A stretch of DNA of 64,000 bases from contig NZ_LMLC01000001.1 in the NCBI RefSeq assembly GCF_001421805.1, positions 62,001 to 126,000 of the forward strand. The letters are read 5' to 3'. A program made the translations under genes and the position numbers. Below are positions 46,100 to 55,063 of the stretch, in pieces. This stretch comes from Sphingomonas sp. Leaf34 (GTDB lineage: Bacteria; Pseudomonadota; Alphaproteobacteria; Sphingomonadales; Sphingomonadaceae). Under the pieces are notes generated by a model. It had not been told where the DNA came from. It worked only from the letters and a program-made list of their open reading frames with translations, and searched no databases. Numbering within the stretch: position 1 is the first letter of the stretch; each line of letters opens with the position of its first letter.

Positions 46100-47188
46100 A
46101 TGACGGTTGGGCGTAAGCTTCTGGTGGGTGCGATCGCTATGAGCGGGCTGCTGGCCGCCGCCCCCGCCTTTGCTGATGTGAAGGCCGGCGTCGATGCCTG
46201 GGCGAAGGGCGATTTCCCCCGTGCGGTCGCGGAATGGCGGCCGCTCGCGATCGCCGGGGATGCCGATGCGCAGTTCAATCTGGCGCAGGCTTACAAGCTC
46301 GGCCGTGGCGTCCCGCTCGATCCCGCGCTGGCCGAAAGCTGGTTCCGCAAGGCGGCGTTGCAGGGGCACCTCCAGGCAGGTGACAATTACGGCCTCGCGC
46401 TGTTTCAGGCCAACAAGAAGTCGGATGCGCTGCCGTGGCTGGAGAAATCGGTCGCCCGCGGCGAACCGCGCGCGCAGCTCGTGCTGGGGACGATGCTGTT
46501 CAACGGCGACGGCGTGCCACGCGATTTCCCGCGTGCCTATGCGCTGATGACGCGCGCTTCCGCGTCGGGGCTGCAGTCGGCCTCGCAGACGCTGACGCAG
46601 ATGGACCAGTATATCTCGCCCGCCGACCGTGAGAAGGGCACCGCACTGGCGCAACAATATGCGTTGCAGGCCAGGCCCGCTGCACCGTCGCGCGCAACCG
46701 TCGGTCAGCCTGCAGACGCGGCAGGCCAACGCGTGGCGACGCGGCCCGGTATCTCGGCCGGCGGCCAGGTCGAGATTCCGCCATCGCGGATCGCCGAGAC
46801 GCCGCGCCCGACGCGGATGCCCCCGAGCTCGCTGCCCGCGCGCGTGCCCGGGCCGACCCGTGAGCCCATGCCGACGTCGCCCAAGCTCACGCCAGCTAAG
46901 TCCGCACCGGCAAAAGCGGTCGCCGCAAAATCCACGCCGAAACCCGAGGCAAAGCCCGCCCCCGCAAGGCCGACCGGCAACTGGCGCGTCCAGCTCGGTG
47001 CATTCCGCGATCAGGGCAACGCCGAGACGCTGTGGAGCCGCGTCCGTGGCAAGCTCCGCGGCGCACAACCCTTCTACCCGAAGGCTGGCGGCGTTACGCG
47101 TCTCCAGGCCGGGGGCTTCGCCTCGAAGGCGGACGCCACGCGTGCGTGTTTAGCGGCAGGCGTGCCATGCGTGATCGTTGCGCCCTGA
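46100..47188 (+). CDS. Sel1-repeat and SPOR domain protein, periplasmic
   Basis: A 362-residue exported protein with a signal peptide (to about residue 25, APAFA-D), Sel1/TPR-type repeats (about 30-165; for example LAQAYKLGRGVPLDPALAESW and LGTMLFNGDGVPRDFPRAY, quoted in part), a proline/alanine/lysine-rich spacer, and a C-terminal SPOR domain (about 290-360) starting NWRVQLGAFRDQGNAE. It is divergent from the parA operon, whose third gene is another SPOR protein, so two peptidoglycan-binding proteins flank the ParA. ATG 46100 gives the intact signal peptide. Confidence 0.88.
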   Translation: MTVGRKLLVGAIAMSGLLAAAPAFADVKAGVDAWAKGDFPRAVAEWRPLAIAGDADAQFNLAQAYKLGRGVPLDPALAESWFRKAALQGHLQAGDNYGLALFQANKKSDALPWLEKSVARGEPRAQLVLGTMLFNGDGVPRDFPRAYALMTRASASGLQSASQTLTQMDQYISPADREKGTALAQQYALQARPAAPSRATVGQPADAAGQRVATRPGISAGGQVEIPPSRIAETPRPTRMPPSSLPARVPGPTREPMPTSPKLTPAKSAPAKAVAAKSTPKPEAKPAPARPTGNWRVQLGAFRDQGNAETLWSRVRGKLRGAQPFYPKAGGVTRLQAGGFASKADATRACLAAGVPCVIVAP

Positions 47189-47232
47189 CCTGATGCGTCG
47201 ACACGCAGCGATACTGTGACAAGGATGCACGG

Positions 47233-47442
47233 ATGGTCTTTCTAATCTTGGCTTTGGTGGCGGCGCCGGCAAACTGCACCGATTTCAGGCAGCAATGCCG
47301 TGCGTGCCCTACCAGGGGTAGCGACAAGGGCTGTTCGTCGATCGGCATAGCCTGCCAACCAACCCGTCGCGTGTGTCAACCCGCTACGCCGGCAAAAGCC
47401 ATGGTGCGTCCGGAACGCGGGGTCGACAAACGATCGCGGTGA
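47233..47442 (+). CDS. small cysteine-rich secreted protein
   Basis: A 69-residue protein whose first 15 residues are a short signal-like hydrophobic stretch (MVFLILALVAAPANC). The rest has five further cysteines (QQCRACP, KGCSSIGIACQP, RVCQP) and a basic tail. If Cys15 is in the mature part there are six, an even number suited to disulfides. The ribosome-binding site is weak (AAGGA, 9 bases upstream). It lies in an otherwise empty 355-base gap. No named family recognised; the gene call is plausible, not proven. Confidence 0.5.
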   Translation: MVFLILALVAAPANCTDFRQQCRACPTRGSDKGCSSIGIACQPTRRVCQPATPAKAMVRPERGVDKRSR

Positions 47443-47543
47443 ACGTTGGTGCCTGCCGTCCGCCGGCATGCGGGCGGTAGCCTGGCAGGGATCAAATAGC
47501 ACGACCGGTCGTTTCGTTTCGACATCGACCGGGAGCTAGATGA

Positions 47544-48020
47544 ATGAACAAGACCTTGGCGCTGGCATTTGCCGGCGCAACGCTGTTGGCCGCGTGTTCG
47601 GGCGGACAGCCTGCAACCACCAACGACGCGATGGCCGACAACGGCGTCTCGTTGCGCAATCTTGCCGAGACCGAGGTCGCGGTCCCCAAGCCCGAGCAGT
47701 TGACGGTCAAGGGACGGCTGATTCCGACTCCGTCCGACCCAACCTCGCGCCATTTCCTGTTGCGCGAGCGCAAAGCGGCGAGCGGCACGATCATCGCGAT
47801 CCTGCGCCAGGAGCATGACGGCAAGGTCGCCTATGCGCGGACCGAGACCGATTGCGCCAACCGCCTGTTCCACGTGCTCGGCGTCGGGCCGAACCGCGCG
47901 CTGGTCGAGACCAACATCGCGCATGACGGCCCGCTGCGCCCGATCAAGGGCCTGCCGCTGCGTGAGGAGCTGGCGACCTATGTGTGCGCGGCAAGCGGTA
48001 CGCCGCTGGCCAAGGGGTAA
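47544..48020 (+). CDS. lipoprotein of unknown function
   Basis: A 158-residue protein with a classical lipobox (LLAAC, Cys18) after a short basic/hydrophobic signal. The mature part has two cysteines (TDCANRLF and TYVCAASG) and mixed alpha/beta character. GGGAGC lies well placed before the ATG. Aspartate-free +2 (Ser19) suggests outer-membrane sorting (inference from the Lol rule). I do not recognise a named family. A family-1 repeat follows the stop by 20 bases. Confidence 0.75.
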   Translation: MNKTLALAFAGATLLAACSGGQPATTNDAMADNGVSLRNLAETEVAVPKPEQLTVKGRLIPTPSDPTSRHFLLRERKAASGTIIAILRQEHDGKVAYARTETDCANRLFHVLGVGPNRALVETNIAHDGPLRPIKGLPLREELATYVCAASGTPLAKG

Positions 48021-48039
48021 CCAGACTGCGGCCAAACCT

Positions 48040-48166
48040 GATCCTCCCCCGCCAGGGGGAGGTGGCTGGCTCTTGCCAGACGGAGGGGGAGGGAAAAGGC
48101 AACAGCCGTTTCGTGTCCGCCCCCTCCGTCGCCTTCGGCGCCACCTCCCCCTGGCGGGGGAGGATC
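48040..48166. repeat. REPIN-like paired hairpin, family 1, copy D (inverted)
   Basis: Same outer arms as copies A-C, but the internal arms occur in opposite order: the CTGGCTCTTGCCAG-type arm comes first and CCTTCGGCGCC last. The element is thus in inverse orientation. It lies between convergent genes (lipoprotein and serB). Confidence 0.85.
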
Positions 48167-48176
48167 GTACGGGTAG

Positions 48177-49058
48177 CTAGTCCACAATCCAGTTCCGCCG
48201 CGCGATACCCTGCGCGTAGAGCAGCGCGGTCAGGTCGCCATGATCCACGCGCGCCGCCGCCGCCGCCGCGACGATCGGTTTCGCGCGATAGGCGACCCCC
48301 AACCCCGCCGCCTCGATCATCGCGAGATCGTTCGCCCCGTCGCCTACCGCGAGCGACTCCTCCACTACGATTCCCCGCTCCGCGATCGCCGCGTTGAGCG
48401 TCGTCAGCTTCGTGGCCGACCCGACGATCGGCTTGGTCACCGTCCCCGTCAGCACGCCATCCGCAACCTCGAGCACATTGGCGATCGCGCGATCGAAGCC
48501 GATCGCCTTGGCCACCGGCTCCGCGAACCGCGTGAACCCGCCCGACACCAGCACCGCCAGCGCCCCGCGCGCCCGCATCGTCCGCACCAGCGCCTTGGCG
48601 CCCGGCATGATCGTCACGCGCTCGGCGAGACAGCGTTCGATATCGCTCTCCGCCAGTCCCTTGAGCAGCGCGACGCGCGCATCGAGCGCCGCCTCGAAAT
48701 CGAGCTCGCCGCGCATCGCGCGTTCGGTGATCTCCGCGATCTGCGGCTTGATGCCGGCATAGTCGGCCAGCTCGTCGATGCACTCGACGGTGATCATCGT
48801 CGAATCCATGTCCGCGACCAGCAGCGTCTTGGTGCGCGTGAGACTGGACTGCACGACCACATCGGTCTTCGCGAACGCACCCTCGAGTGCGCTGCGCGCC
48901 GCATCCGGCGCCATGCCGAAGATCAGGTCGGCGGCATCGCCCTCGTCGATCCAGCCGCTTGCGCCCGGTGCGCAGCCCGCGTCGCGCAGCCGGTCCATGC
49001 CGGTCGAAATATCGCCCGCAGTCAGCGTGCCCGAGGCTATAAGCGTTGCCGTGAACAT
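48177..49058 (-). CDS. serB: phosphoserine phosphatase
   Basis: Last step of serine synthesis. A 293-residue HAD-family enzyme: the nucleophile motif is DMDST (D83, D85), motif II is VLVSGGFTRF, motif III a lysine in the KPIVGSATK region, and the metal site is VGDGANDLAM. An N-terminal 75-residue domain precedes the core. ATG 49058 has GGGAGA seven bases upstream. Its start codon overlaps that of the divergent miaA gene in the sequence CATG, so both genes begin at the same spot on opposite strands. Confidence 0.95.
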   Translation of the reverse strand: MFTATLIASGTLTAGDISTGMDRLRDAGCAPGASGWIDEGDAADLIFGMAPDAARSALEGAFAKTDVVVQSSLTRTKTLLVADMDSTMITVECIDELADYAGIKPQIAEITERAMRGELDFEAALDARVALLKGLAESDIERCLAERVTIMPGAKALVRTMRARGALAVLVSGGFTRFAEPVAKAIGFDRAIANVLEVADGVLTGTVTKPIVGSATKLTTLNAAIAERGIVVEESLAVGDGANDLAMIEAAGLGVAYRAKPIVAAAAAARVDHGDLTALLYAQGIARRNWIVD

Positions 49059-49980
49059 GAATAATCTCCCGAAGGTCGCGCTCATCGCAGGGCCGACCGC
49101 GAGCGGCAAGTCCGCGCTCGCGCTCGCCATCGCCGCGCGCCACGACGGCGTCGTCATCAACGCCGATTCCGCGCAAGTCTACGCCGATCTCCGCATCCTC
49201 ACCGCGCGCCCCTCGGCAGAGGAAGAGGCCAGCGCCCCGCACAGCCTGTTCGGCCATGTCGACGCTGCCGACGCGACCTATTCCGCCGCCCGCTGGGCCG
49301 CCGAGGCGACGCGCGCGATCGACGAAACGCTCGCCGAGGGCAAGCTGCCGATCCTGGTCGGCGGCACCGGCCTCTACGTTCGCACCTTGCTCGATGGTAT
49401 CGCCCCCGTCCCCGCGATCGACCCGGCGCTTCGCGAGCAGATCCGCGCCCTCCCCGTCGCCGACGCGCATGCAGCCCTTGCCCTGCTCGACCCGCCCGCC
49501 GCGGCACGGCTCAACGCGGCCGACACCACGCGTGTCGCGCGCGCGCTGGAGGTGGTCCGCGGCACCGGCCGCACGCTCGCCGACTGGCAGACGACGCGTA
49601 TCGGCGGGATCGGCGACCGCCTCGACGTCCGTGCCCTCATCCTCATCCCCGACCGCGACTGGCTGAACGCGCGCATCGACCAGCGCTTCGCCGAGATGGC
49701 CGAGACCAGCCAAGCGGAAGTTACCGCACTCCTCGCCCGCACCGACATCCCGCAGGACGCGCCGATCCGCCGCGCGATCGGCGTCCCCGAGATCGCCGCG
49801 CTCGTCCGCGGCGAGACGTCGTTGACCGACGCGATAGCCGCCGGATCTCTCGCCACGCGGCGCTACGCCAAGCGCCAATATACCTGGCTCAGGCACCAGC
49901 CCCCGGCCGCCTGGACGCGCACCGACGCGCTCGATTTTCCAGCGCGCCTGCAGCAATTTGAAACTATATTGCTAAAATGA
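49057..49980 (+). CDS. miaA: tRNA dimethylallyltransferase
   Basis: Adds an isopentenyl group to A37 of tRNAs that read U-starting codons. A 307-residue protein with the P-loop GPTASGKSALA, the DSAQVY block (variant of DSMQVYR), VGGTGLYVRTLLDG and a C-terminal YAKRQYTWLRHQ. ATG 49057 or GTG 49051 (two residues earlier) can start it; neither has a good ribosome-binding site. TATAAG at 49039-49044 lies 7 bases before that GTG, so a leaderless transcript is possible. It is followed after about 80 bases by ilvB. Confidence 0.95.
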   Translation: MNNLPKVALIAGPTASGKSALALAIAARHDGVVINADSAQVYADLRILTARPSAEEEASAPHSLFGHVDAADATYSAARWAAEATRAIDETLAEGKLPILVGGTGLYVRTLLDGIAPVPAIDPALREQIRALPVADAHAALALLDPPAAARLNAADTTRVARALEVVRGTGRTLADWQTTRIGGIGDRLDVRALILIPDRDWLNARIDQRFAEMAETSQAEVTALLARTDIPQDAPIRRAIGVPEIAALVRGETSLTDAIAAGSLATRRYAKRQYTWLRHQPPAAWTRTDALDFPARLQQFETILLK

Positions 49981-50062
49981 TGTTTGACACGCATCTTTTA
50001 TATCGGTAGCCGCCCCCTCCACGAGGCGCTAAAGGCGGCGCATTCGAAAGGATTTTGACGTG

Positions 50063-51811
50063 ATGACCGAGAAGAGTGGAGCCGATATCCTGATCGAGGC
50101 GCTGTGCGATCTCGGCGTGGAGGTCGTGTTCGGCTATCCGGGTGGTGCCGTGCTGCCGATCTACGACGCGCTGTTTCGCAGCGGCCGGATCAAGCACATC
50201 CTGGTGCGCCACGAACAGGCGGCGACGCATGCGGCGGAGGGCTATGCGCGCTCGACCGGCAAGCCCGGCGTGGTGCTCGTCACCTCAGGGCCCGGCGCGA
50301 CCAACGCGGTCACCGGGATCACCGACGCGCTGATGGATTCGATCCCGATGGTCGTGATCACCGGCCAGGTGCCGACCGCGCTGATCGGCACCGACGCGTT
50401 CCAGGAGGCCGATACCGTCGGCATCACCCGCCACTGCTCGAAGCACAATTATCTCGTGAAGGACCCCGCCAAGCTCGGCGGCGTGATCCACGAGGCGTTC
50501 CACATCGCCACCTCGGGTCGTCCGGGGCCGGTGGTCGTCGACATTCCCAAGGACGTGCAGGTCGCCACCGCGCGGTACACCAAGCCGGGTCCGATCCAGC
50601 ACAAGACCTATCGTCCGCAGGTGAAGGCCGACCAGAGCCAGATCGAGCAGCTCGTCGACATGATCGCGGCCGCCGAACGCCCGATCCTGTACACCGGCGG
50701 CGGCATCATCAACTCGGGCCCCGCCGCGAGCCAGCTGCTGTGCGAACTCGTCCGCATCACCGGCGCGCCGGTGACGTCGACGCTGATGGGCCTCGGCGCC
50801 TATCCCGCGAGCGGCGAGCAGTGGCTCGGGATGCTCGGCATGCACGGCACCTACGAAGCCAACATGGCGATGAACCAAGCCGACTTGGTCGTCGCGCTGG
50901 GTAGCCGCTTCGACGACCGCGTGACCGGCCGGCTCGACGCGTTCAGCCCGAATTCGCGCAAGGTGCATATCGACATCGATCGCTCGTCGGTGAACAAAAC
51001 CGTACGTGTCGATCTCGGGATCATCGCGGACGTCGGCCATGCGCTCGAGGACATGGTGCGGATCTGGAAGAGCCGTCAGCATCCCAAGCCCGACACGACC
51101 GACTGGCAGCGTCGTATCGCCGGCTGGCGCGCGGTGAAGTGCCTCGATTTCCCCGAGAACGACCCGAACGAGATCATGCCGCAGCGCGCGATCCGGGCGC
51201 TGTTCGACGCGACGCACGCACGCAACCCGATCATCACCACCGAGGTCGGCCAGCACCAGATGTGGGCAGCCCAGCATTTCGGCTTCGAAAAGCCGAACAA
51301 GTGGCTGACCAGCGGTGGTCTCGGCACGATGGGCTATGGCCTGCCCGCCGCGATCGGCGCGCAGCTCGGCAACCCCAACGCGCTGGTGATCGATATCGCC
51401 GGCGAAGCGTCGATCCAGATGAACATCCAGGAGCTGGCGACCGCGTCGCAATACCGGTTGCCGGTGAAGATCTTCATCCTCAACAACCAGTATATGGGCA
51501 TGGTCCGCCAGTGGCAGGAGCTCACCTATGAGAGCCGCTATGCCGAGAGCTATTCGGATTCGCTGCCCGATTTCGTGAAGCTGGGCGAGGCATACGGCTG
51601 GAAGGGCATCCTGATTGAGACGCGCGACCAGCTCGACAGCGGGATCGCCGAGATGCTGGCCTATGACGGCCCGGTGATCGTCGATTGCCGCGTGTCGCAG
51701 CTGACCAACTGCTTCCCGATGATTCCGAGCGGCGCGGCGCATACCGACATGATCCTGCAGGCGAACGAAGTGTCGGGCACGATGGACGACGAAGCGAAGG
51801 CGCTGGTTTAA
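50063..51811 (+). CDS. ilvB: acetolactate synthase large subunit
   Basis: ThDP-dependent synthase of the branched-chain amino acid pathway. About 582 residues. The catalytic glutamate is in LVRHEQAATHAAEGYAR; the FAD and ThDP domains are complete, with the ThDP site IAGEASIQMN...ILNNQYMGMVRQWQEL typical of alphaproteobacterial enzymes (GE in place of GD). AAAGGA precedes GTG-ATG; the ATG at 50063 is used, and the GTG three bases earlier is possible. The stop overlaps the ilvN start by one base, TAATG. Confidence 0.97.
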   Translation: MTEKSGADILIEALCDLGVEVVFGYPGGAVLPIYDALFRSGRIKHILVRHEQAATHAAEGYARSTGKPGVVLVTSGPGATNAVTGITDALMDSIPMVVITGQVPTALIGTDAFQEADTVGITRHCSKHNYLVKDPAKLGGVIHEAFHIATSGRPGPVVVDIPKDVQVATARYTKPGPIQHKTYRPQVKADQSQIEQLVDMIAAAERPILYTGGGIINSGPAASQLLCELVRITGAPVTSTLMGLGAYPASGEQWLGMLGMHGTYEANMAMNQADLVVALGSRFDDRVTGRLDAFSPNSRKVHIDIDRSSVNKTVRVDLGIIADVGHALEDMVRIWKSRQHPKPDTTDWQRRIAGWRAVKCLDFPENDPNEIMPQRAIRALFDATHARNPIITTEVGQHQMWAAQHFGFEKPNKWLTSGGLGTMGYGLPAAIGAQLGNPNALVIDIAGEASIQMNIQELATASQYRLPVKIFILNNQYMGMVRQWQELTYESRYAESYSDSLPDFVKLGEAYGWKGILIETRDQLDSGIAEMLAYDGPVIVDCRVSQLTNCFPMIPSGAAHTDMILQANEVSGTMDDEAKALV

Positions 51812-52326
51812 TGCATATTTCCCAGGAAAAGGCCGAGCGGCACACGCTCGCCGTCATCGTCGACAACGAACCGGGCATCCTCGCCCGGATCGCCGGCCTG
51901 TTCACCGCGCGCGGCTATAATATCGAGAGCCTGACGGTGTCGGAGATCACCGCCGACAAGTCGGTCAGCCGGATCACGATCGTCACCAGCGCGTCGCCAG
52001 CGACGATGGAGCAGATCCTCGCGCAGCTCGACCGGCTCGTGCCCGTCCACAAGGTGACCGACCTCACCGCGATGGGCGCGCATGTCGAGCGCGAGCTGGC
52101 GCTGGTCAAGGTCCGCGGCACCGGCGACCACCGGATCGAGGCACTCCGCCTCGCCGACGTCTACCGCGCGCGCGTGGTCGATGCGACGACGTCGAGCTTC
52201 GTGTTCGAGGTCACGGGCGGCACCGACAAGATCGACAAGTTCGTCGAGCTGATGGGCGAAGTCGGCCTGATCGAAGTCGCCCGAACCGGCATTGTCGCGA
52301 TCGCCCGCGGTAAAGAGCCGGCCTGA
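51811..52326 (+). CDS. ilvN: acetolactate synthase regulatory (small) subunit
   Basis: A 171-residue ACT-domain regulator that gives valine feedback and raises activity of IlvB. The N-terminal ACT domain reads HTLAVIVDNEPGILARIAGL, then TARGYNIESLTV; the C-terminal domain contains VKVRGTGDHRIE and FVFEVTGGTDKIDKF. It is translationally coupled to ilvB. A family-2 repeat separates it from ilvC. Confidence 0.97.
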   Translation: MHISQEKAERHTLAVIVDNEPGILARIAGLFTARGYNIESLTVSEITADKSVSRITIVTSASPATMEQILAQLDRLVPVHKVTDLTAMGAHVERELALVKVRGTGDHRIEALRLADVYRARVVDATTSSFVFEVTGGTDKIDKFVELMGEVGLIEVARTGIVAIARGKEPA

Positions 52327-52331
52327 ATTAA

Positions 52332-53453
<1,122 letters not shown>

Positions 53454-54054
53454 CGCGACCGGGCAGCTGCGCGGCAGCCACGGTGGAGCCCAACCGAGGG
53501 CACGGCCTCACTGTGGCCCGCACGAGGGCAGCAGCCGGTGTGCGAGCACAGCCCCAAAGCTGACCTCCCCTGCCCGCGGCGACGTTGTCGCGGGCCTCGT
53601 TCCGCTCCGATCGCACGCGGCCCGTTGCCGGATCCGCCGGCGGAGGGAGAGTTGGATGGGCTCACTGCGTGCCGGCGACGCCCGCTAATCGCACGATTGA
53701 TCGTCGGCCCAAGACGCCTCCCTCCAGACGTCGAAATGACGCGCGATCCACGATGCGCGACCCACGACATGGCGCGGTAGGTCGACCGACCAAGCAGGAC
53801 CGATACCGGTGAAACGCCATCACCATCGTACAGGCGTGGCCCGAGCGGCCGATGCAACGCGTGCTGGTTTTCCGGAGCAGCGTCGCCAGATCCGACCGTC
53901 GTCCCCGCCAACAGCAGGCGCATAAGGACCGGAACGTACCGAACGCGGCAACCGTCATCAGGTCGCTTCCAAGGGTTCGCGCCGCCGCAGACCCCATCGA
54001 CGTGTCACGCCTGTTGCGAGCGAACAAGCGTGACCGAGACGGATCGCGGCTGAC
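53454..54054. other. 600-base gene-free interval after ilvC
   Basis: No open frame here has both a plausible ribosome-binding site and protein-like composition. The first 150 bases are rich in inverted repeats: GCTGC-GCG-GCAGC, CCACGGTG...CACTGTGG enclosing GCCC-AACCGA-GGGC, GCCC-GCACGA-GGGC, and CCCGCG-G-CGAC-GTT-GTCG-CGGG. These could be the ilvC 3' untranslated structure. The remainder shows no repeat, tRNA or recognised RNA. Confidence 0.45.
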
Positions 54055-54414
54055 TCAGCGAGTCGCGATCATCTGCAACTGGCGGCTCAGCGCGCGGCTT
54101 GCGAGGTCGTGCGACGAAACCACGGACCCCGATGGCAGGTCCATCGCGACCGCCGGCCGCGCCAACACCGCCGCATACAGCGCGCGTGCCTCCGATTCGC
54201 GACCCGTGCGATGATAGACCGACGCCAAATTCAGCATCAGCTCGGGCCGCTGCGGGAATATTTTCCGCTCGGCGACGATGCGCTGTTCTGCCGCGGAGAG
54301 ATCCCCCGCCGCGATCGCCGTATAACCGGTGCGATCGACTGTAGCGGACGGTGCCGCCAACGCGGGCGTCGCGGCGCCCAGGGTTGCGAGAACGAACAGG
54401 ACGGAATTGCGCAT
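54055..54414 (-). CDS. small exported TPR-like protein
   Basis: A 119-residue protein with a signal peptide (to about residue 20, TPALA-A) and one TPR-like helix pair (RPELMLNLASVYHRTGRESEARALYAAVLA, quoted in part). AGGAGA precedes the ATG by a good spacing. It is separated from the exbD gene by a strong terminator and seems to have its own promoter. Likely periplasmic and protein-binding; partner unknown. Similar small TPR proteins occur near TonB systems, but no functional link is shown. Confidence 0.75.
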   Translation of the reverse strand: MRNSVLFVLATLGAATPALAAPSATVDRTGYTAIAAGDLSAAEQRIVAERKIFPQRPELMLNLASVYHRTGRESEARALYAAVLARPAVAMDLPSGSVVSSHDLASRALSRQLQMIATR

Positions 54415-54453
54415 CGCTCATCTCCTCTGACCTTCGCCCATTGGAAGGTTTCA

Positions 54454-54481
54454 TTTTTATGACAGCGGTGTGTCACTTCAA
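54454..54481 (-). promoter_or_regulatory. promoter of the small TPR gene with internal palindrome
   Basis: On the reverse strand TTGAAG, a 16-base spacer and TAAAAA. The spacer is itself an inverted repeat, TGACA-N6-TGTCA, the right place for a repressor operator. Confidence 0.45.
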
Positions 54482-54546
54482 TGACGGTCGCACAAGTACA
54501 TTGATCAATCTTGATCGAACGCGTGCACGCAAACCCTGGCGCACAA

Positions 54547-54578
54547 CGAAAAAGGGCGGCCCCGGAGGACCGCCCTTT
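54547..54578 (-). terminator. tonB-exbBD operon terminator
   Basis: On the reverse strand AAAGGGCGG and CCGCCCTTT pair across a 10-base loop and run into TTTTTCG. It lies 27 bases after the last exbD stop. Confidence 0.85.
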
Positions 54579-54604
54579 GGACGTTCGATACTGTACAGGA
54601 CGAC

Positions 54605-55033
54605 CTAGAAGTCGTTGCGATATTGCTCGTTGCCGATGAAGCCGAGCTTGGTGATCGCCGACCGCTTGACCGTGGCCAGCGTGCGATCGACCACTTCGTA
54701 CCGCGCCTGCGGATCGGGCTGGAAGTGAAGCTCGGGCTCGGGAGTCATGCCGGCGCTCTGGTCCAGATACTGGCGCAGCGTGACCTCGTCGACCGGCGAT
54801 CCGTTCCAAGCCACGACGCCCGCGGGATCGATCGTGATCTTGTTCTTCTCGGGGTTAACCGGATTCTGCGGCTGGTTCGGGCTGTTAACCGGAAGGTCGA
54901 CCTTGACCGCGTGCGTCTGGATCGGGATCGTGATGATGAACATGATGAGGAGAACGAGCAGGACGTCGATCAACGGCGTCATGTTCATTTCCATCATCGG
55001 CGAGCCGTCTTCTTTGCCGCCGCTCATTGCCAT
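54605..55033 (-). CDS. exbD: ExbD/TolR-family biopolymer transport protein (second copy)
   Basis: A 142-residue single-pass inner-membrane protein. The membrane helix (about 20-42) carries the essential aspartate in MTPLIDVLLVLLIMFII; the periplasmic domain includes VDLPVNSPNQPQNPVN and a C-terminal peptidoglycan/TonB-contact region. It is the fourth gene of tonB-exbB-exbD-exbD. Two ExbD paralogues next to one ExbB occur in several alphaproteobacteria and in Xanthomonas (established). Confidence 0.93.
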   Translation of the reverse strand: MAMSGGKEDGSPMMEMNMTPLIDVLLVLLIMFIITIPIQTHAVKVDLPVNSPNQPQNPVNPEKNKITIDPAGVVAWNGSPVDEVTLRQYLDQSAGMTPEPELHFQPDPQARYEVVDRTLATVKRSAITKLGFIGNEQYRNDF

Positions 55034-55063
55034 TCTATGCTACTCCTAAATACGTCCGAGCGA

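Noticed and set aside
49984..50012. ilvB promoter from the TTGACA at 49984
   Set aside because: The -35 is perfect, but at 16-18 bases distance the only -10 is TAGCCG, and TATATC lies too near. Not strong enough to list as a feature.
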